Below, in pieces: positions 6,141-9,270 of a DNA stretch of 9,270 nucleotides. The number at the start of each line of letters is the position of its first letter. The first letter of the stretch is position 1. A program made the position numbers and the translations under genes. Where the stretch lies: NCBI GenBank assembly GCA_902826945.1, contig CADEGS010000090.1, positions 6,690 through 15,959 of the forward strand, in the 5' to 3' direction. Under the pieces are notes generated by a model. It ran no database searches. It saw nothing but the letters and a program-made list of their open reading frames with translations, and was not told where the DNA came from. This stretch comes from an uncultured bacterium (GTDB lineage Bacteria; Planctomycetota; UBA1135; GCA-002686595).

Positions 6141-7745
6141 ATGTTCGAGACCCTGACCCAGCGCCTCGGCGCCGCCTTCGCCTCGCTGCGCGGCCGCCGC
6201 GAGCTCGGCCCCGAGAACGTCGAGGAGGGCCTGCGCGCCGTGCGCGCCGCTCTGCTCGAGGCCGACGTCCACTTCCAGGTGGCGCGCGACTTCGTCGAGC
6301 GCGTGCGCCAGGAGGTGATGGGGGAGACGGTCCTCTCCGGGGTCGATCCCTCCCAGCAGTTCGTGCACGCCGTGCACCGCGCGCTGGTCGAGCTGATGGG
6401 GCCGGACGACGCGCGCCTGGCCTTCGCCAAGAAGCCGCCCAGCATCGTGCTCCTGGCCGGCCTGCAGGGCGCCGGCAAGACGACCACCGCCGCCAAGCTG
6501 GCGCGCTGGCTGCGCGAGAAGCACCGCCTGCGCCCGTTCCTGGTGGCGGCCGACATCAAGCGACCGGCGGCCGTGGAGCAGCTGCGCGTGCTCGGGCGGC
6601 GCCTCGACGTGCCGGTCTTCCACGAGCCCGGCCTGAGCGCGCCCGAGGTGTGCGTGCGCGGCGTTGCCGAGGCGCGCCGCGGCGGGCACGACATCGTGCT
6701 GCTCGACACCGCCGGCCGCCTGCACGTGGACGAGGCGCTGATGGAGGAGGTGGCCGAGATCGCGCGGCGCACGCTCCCCACCGACCAGGTGCTGGTCGTG
6801 GACGCGATGACCGGGCAGGACGCCGTGCGCTCGGCCAAGGCCTTCCACGAGCGGCTGGCGCTGAGCGGCGTGATCCTGACCAAGCTCGACGGCGACGCGC
6901 GCGGCGGCGCGGCGGTGAGCCTGAAGGCCGTCACCGGCTGCCCGATCCTGTTCGTCGGCACGGGCGAGAAGATCGAGGACCTCGACGCCTTCAGCGCCGA
7001 GCGCATGGCCGGGCGCATCCTGGGCATGGGCGACGTCGTCGGCCTGGTGCAGGAGGCGCAGGAGAAGATCTCCGAGACCGAGGCCCAGGCCGCCTTCGAG
7101 AAGATGGTCCTCGGCACCTTCACGCTCGAGGACATGCTGGCCCAGATCCGCATGATCCGGCGCCTGGGCCCGATGAAGAAGGTGCTCGGCATGATGCCCG
7201 GCCTGGGCGGGCTCATGGACCAGGTGGACGTCGACGACCGCAAGATGAACCGCCTCGAGGCGCTGTTCACCTCGATGACGCCGGGCGAGCGGCTGCGTCC
7301 CGACCTGCTCGACATGGGCCGCCGGCGGCGCATCGCGCGCGGCGCGGGCCAGCCGCCCGAGGCCGTGAACGAGCTCCTGAAGTCGTACAAGGCCATGCGG
7401 CAGATGATGAAGCAGATGAACAAGCTCGGCCTGGGCGCACGCATGGGCGCCAAGGCCAAGAAGGAGGCGTTGCGCGGCCTGTCGCCCGACGGGGAGCTCG
7501 CGCTCGATTCGCTGCCGGGCGGCGCGGGCGGCGGGCTCCTGGGCGGGCTGTTCGGCGGCGGGGGCGGTCGAGCCCAGGGCGGCGGCGGGCTCGGCGGCCT
7601 GGGAGGCATGGGCGGGCTGGGCGGCCTGGAAGGGCTCTTCGGCGGGGGGGGCCGGGCGCCCGGCACGTCCCCGACGCGCAAGCAGTCGGCCAAGCGCAAG
7701 GACCGCAAGCCCAAGAAGAAGGGGCGAAAAGGGCGGAAACGCTAG
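6141..7745 (+). CDS. ffh: Signal recognition particle GTPase Ffh with extended Gly-rich and basic C-terminus
   Basis: A 534-residue Ffh, the protein subunit of the bacterial SRP that binds signal sequences of nascent membrane proteins and 4.5S-type RNA and docks with FtsY. The N domain (1-95) begins MFETLTQRLG. The G domain carries GLQGAGKTT (107-115), DIKRPAA (138-144), DTAGR (189-193), TKLDG (247-251) and GTGEK (273-277). The M domain (about 320-435) has the finger-loop region with LGPMKKVLGMMPG and the SRP RNA-binding GRRRRIARGAG (393-403), slightly divergent from the common SRRxRIAxGSG. After the M domain, about 90 residues follow: a Gly/Leu-rich stretch (459-504) and a Lys/Arg tail (513-534). 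Ordinary Ffh is about 450 residues. ATG at 6141 is chosen because it matches the family start; the frame stays open upstream to 6066. No Shine-Dalgarno precedes it. Confidence 0.96.
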   Translation: MFETLTQRLGAAFASLRGRRELGPENVEEGLRAVRAALLEADVHFQVARDFVERVRQEVMGETVLSGVDPSQQFVHAVHRALVELMGPDDARLAFAKKPPSIVLLAGLQGAGKTTTAAKLARWLREKHRLRPFLVAADIKRPAAVEQLRVLGRRLDVPVFHEPGLSAPEVCVRGVAEARRGGHDIVLLDTAGRLHVDEALMEEVAEIARRTLPTDQVLVVDAMTGQDAVRSAKAFHERLALSGVILTKLDGDARGGAAVSLKAVTGCPILFVGTGEKIEDLDAFSAERMAGRILGMGDVVGLVQEAQEKISETEAQAAFEKMVLGTFTLEDMLAQIRMIRRLGPMKKVLGMMPGLGGLMDQVDVDDRKMNRLEALFTSMTPGERLRPDLLDMGRRRRIARGAGQPPEAVNELLKSYKAMRQMMKQMNKLGLGARMGAKAKKEALRGLSPDGELALDSLPGGAGGGLLGGLFGGGGGRAQGGGGLGGLGGMGGLGGLEGLFGGGGRAPGTSPTRKQSAKRKDRKPKKKGRKGRKR

Positions 7746-7760
7746 GAGCCGGTCACTACA

Positions 7761-7804
7761 CTCTCCACCCCTCGCGCCCGGGAGAGGTCGCGCCGCCGGC
7801 GCGA
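7761..7804 (+). other. Two adjacent stem-loops between ffh and rpsP
   Basis: CTCTCC (7761-7766) pairs with GGAGAG (7781-7786) across a 14-nt loop. Directly after it, TCGCGCC (7788-7794) pairs with GGCGCGA (7798-7804) across a GCC loop. Both are perfect. The 134-bp spacer otherwise holds no gene or clear promoter. No U tract follows, so the pair may be a partial terminator, a processing site or a leader structure for rpsP. Confidence 0.4.
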
Positions 7805-7879
7805 GCCCGATTCCCGACCGCACGCCGCTCGCGCACCCGCGCCCGGCCCCGTCCACCGGCCCGTCCTGGTTCCAACCGC

Positions 7880-8302
7880 ATGGCAGTCGTCATCCGCATG
7901 AAGCGCACGGGGCGCAAGAACCGCCCGTGCTACCGCATCTCGGTCATGCACCGCTCGTTCCCCCGCGACGGGCGCACGCTGGAGACGCTCGGGCTCTACG
8001 ACCCGGCCTCTCCGAAGGCGGACCTCCAGCTCACGCTGGACGTCGAGCGCGCGCGCCACTGGCTGGCGCACGGCGCGCTGCCGAGCGAGACGGTCAGCTC
8101 GATCTTCGATCGCCAGGGCGTCTACGAGGGCACCCCCGCGCGCAAGCCGCGCAAGCGCACGGGACGCTGGAAGGAGACGGCGAAGAAGAAGCGCCGCCGC
8201 GAGGCCAAGGCCGGGCGCCTCGAGCGCAAGGGCCAGCGCCACGCCGCGCGCGTGGGCGCGCGCCGCGCCGCCGCCAAGGCCGCCGCGCCGGCGGCCGAAT
8301 AG
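7880..8302 (+). CDS. rpsP: 30S ribosomal protein S16 with basic C-terminal extension
   Basis: A 140-residue S16, an early-assembly protein of the small ribosomal subunit that binds 16S rRNA. The core (1-83) is typical: MAVVIRMKRTGRKNRPCYRI, then SFPRDGRTLETLGLYDP, and the ERARHWLAHGALPSETV segment. Bacterial S16 is usually about 80-100 residues. Here 84-140 are an extra Lys/Arg/Ala-rich tail, probably disordered or RNA-contacting. The order ffh then rpsP is the common bacterial one, but the next gene is not rimM, trmD or rplS as would be usual. The ATG at 7880 is the only reasonable start; no Shine-Dalgarno is seen in the C-rich sequence before it. Confidence 0.97.
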   Translation: MAVVIRMKRTGRKNRPCYRISVMHRSFPRDGRTLETLGLYDPASPKADLQLTLDVERARHWLAHGALPSETVSSIFDRQGVYEGTPARKPRKRTGRWKETAKKKRRREAKAGRLERKGQRHAARVGARRAAAKAAAPAAE

Positions 8303-8304
8303 CC

Positions 8305-8372
8305 GCCGACGCCCAGACGTCGGCCCCAGGAACCGTCGCGGCCGGGCGCGGCCCGGTCCTCCCCTTCCCCTT
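8305..8372 (+). terminator. Two-hairpin terminator-like region after rpsP
   Basis: Two bases after the rpsP stop, GCCGACG (8305-8311) pairs with CGTCGGC (8318-8324) across a 6-nt loop. A second perfect hairpin, CCGGGC-GCG-GCCCGG (8342-8356), is followed directly by the pyrimidine run TCCTCCCCTTCCCCTT (8357-8372). A stem followed by a C/T tract is the GC-rich form of an intrinsic terminator. If so, the ffh-rpsP transcript ends here and the downstream gene needs its own promoter, which I cannot identify. Confidence 0.5.
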
Positions 8373-8405
8373 GCGTGGCGCCACGGCGAGACCGTCGCAC
8401 AGCGT

Positions 8406-9270
8406 GTGAGCGAGAAGCCCAAGAAGATCCTCCAACTCCAGCGCGAGGTCCCCCTGGCCTGGGAGGTCGCCGACCTGCCGGCGGAGACCCGGCTGCTCGA
8501 CGTCGGCTTGTTCTGCGTGCTGTCGCGGCATCTGACCGCGGCGCAGGCGGAGAAGCTGCTCGGGACGCTGCGCTCGACCTACTCCGACTGGAACGAGCTG
8601 CGCATCGCGCAGGTGCAGGAGTTCCGCCACCTGCTGCCGCCGCGCGACGAGAAGGCCGCGCTGGCGCTGGCGCGCGACGTCAAGACCTACCTGCAGGAGA
8701 TCTTCCAGAAGAACCACGGCTTCGACCTGGAGTTCCTGCGCGGCGACGTGAACGAGGCGGGCAAGTTCGTCTCGCAGCTCCCGTTCCTGGGCGCCAGCGC
8801 CGGGCACTACCTGCTGTGGAAGGCCAGCGGCGGCGAGGTGCCGGCGACGGGCGGGATCGTGCGCGTGCTCGACCGGCTGGGGCTGGTCAAGCGCACCTCC
8901 TCCTCGCGCAAGGCGCAGGAGGCGCTGGGCAAGCTGGTGCCCCCCGACGAGCGGCGCGACTTCGCGCTGCGCTTCGGCCTGGTCGTCGAGCGCTGGTGCG
9001 ACGCCAAGAAGCCCTTGTGCTGGGAGTGCGTGCTGGTCGAGTCCTGCCCACACGGCAAGAAGGTGCGCAAGGACTGGTCGGTGCAGCAGAAGCGCCTCGA
9101 GGAGCAGCGCCGTCGCGAGGAGGAGCGCAACGCCAAGGAGGCCGAGAAGCTGCGCAAGAAGAACGAGCAGGAGGCCAAGCGCCGCGCCGTGGAGGAGGGG
9201 AAAAAGCGCGCCCGCGAGGAGCGCGAGCGCCAGCGGCTCGAGGCGCAGCGCGCGCGCGACGACGCGCGCA
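8406..9270 (+). CDS. Endonuclease III-like HhH-GPD/Fe-S protein, apparently lacking catalytic residues, with charged tail (C-terminus truncated)
   Basis: 288 codons are visible, open through the right edge. Residues about 30-220 resemble the endonuclease III fold: DWNELRIAQVQEF (61-73), the helix-hairpin-helix-like LPFLGASAGHYLLW (125-138), GIVRVLDRLGL (150-160), and four cysteines C198-X6-C205-X2-C208-X5-C214, exactly the [4Fe-4S] loop spacing of endonuclease III. However, the catalytic Lys of LPGVGRKTA aligns with S131, and the catalytic Asp of VDTHIFRV aligns with T148. I therefore infer that it binds DNA through the fold but has lost glycosylase/AP lyase activity, or uses different residues. 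From 220 onward it is dense in Glu, Lys and Arg, likely a long helix or coiled coil. The start is GTG at 8406; no strong ribosome binding site is present. It follows rpsP by 103 bp across a terminator-like hairpin. Confidence 0.8.
   Translation, partial: MSEKPKKILQLQREVPLAWEVADLPAETRLLDVGLFCVLSRHLTAAQAEKLLGTLRSTYSDWNELRIAQVQEFRHLLPPRDEKAALALARDVKTYLQEIFQKNHGFDLEFLRGDVNEAGKFVSQLPFLGASAGHYLLWKASGGEVPATGGIVRVLDRLGLVKRTSSSRKAQEALGKLVPPDERRDFALRFGLVVERWCDAKKPLCWECVLVESCPHGKKVRKDWSVQQKRLEEQRRREEERNAKEAEKLRKKNEQEAKRRAVEEGKKRAREERERQRLEAQRARDDAR

Noticed and set aside
5627..6156. Small open frames on both strands in the murA-ffh gap
   Set aside because: They overlap strong hairpins, are Arg/Pro/Ala-rich, have no proper ribosome binding site and resemble no family I know.

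Overview
The window is very GC-rich bacterial chromosome (by eye above 70% G+C, strong GC third positions). It holds eight protein genes and no rRNA, tRNA, CRISPR array or insertion sequence that I can see. The best lineage hint is a TPR protein with two RNA polymerase alpha C-terminal-like domains. From memory this architecture occurs in Planctomycetes, so I lean that way with low confidence; the other genes are universal and do not discriminate. Several start codons are GTG, and several genes lack a clear Shine-Dalgarno sequence.

Left block, minus strand (1-3889): a sigma70-like promoter (TTGACC, 17 bp spacer, TATGAT, at 3889-3861) reads leftward into TPR-alphaCTD protein, ruvA (Holliday junction binding), serA (3-phosphoglycerate dehydrogenase) and a truncated serB-like HAD phosphatase. 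The gap before ruvA is 22 bp, and the next two junctions are 4-bp GTGA overlaps, so this looks like one operon. SerA and SerB are the first and last steps of serine synthesis from 3-phosphoglycerate.

Middle block, plus strand (3995-5625): a HIT/HinT-type nucleotide hydrolase and murA (first committed step of peptidoglycan synthesis) overlap by 1 nt and are divergent from the left block. murA is followed by about 515 bp with no convincing gene. That gap contains a tight run of stem-loops (5614-5746) and one very strong long hairpin (5847-5885) next to a small hairpin that sequesters a GGAGG.

Right block, plus strand (6141-9270): ffh (SRP GTPase with a long Gly-rich and basic tail), rpsP (ribosomal protein S16 with a basic Ala/Lys/Arg extension), a terminator-like hairpin region, then the start of an endonuclease III-like helix-hairpin-helix protein. 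That protein keeps the exact four-cysteine iron-sulfur spacing but appears to lack both catalytic residues, and it runs into a highly charged coiled-coil-like tail cut off by the window end.

The two most unusual items are the TPR-tandem alphaCTD protein and the apparently non-catalytic Fe-S HhH protein. Everything else is ordinary housekeeping gene content.
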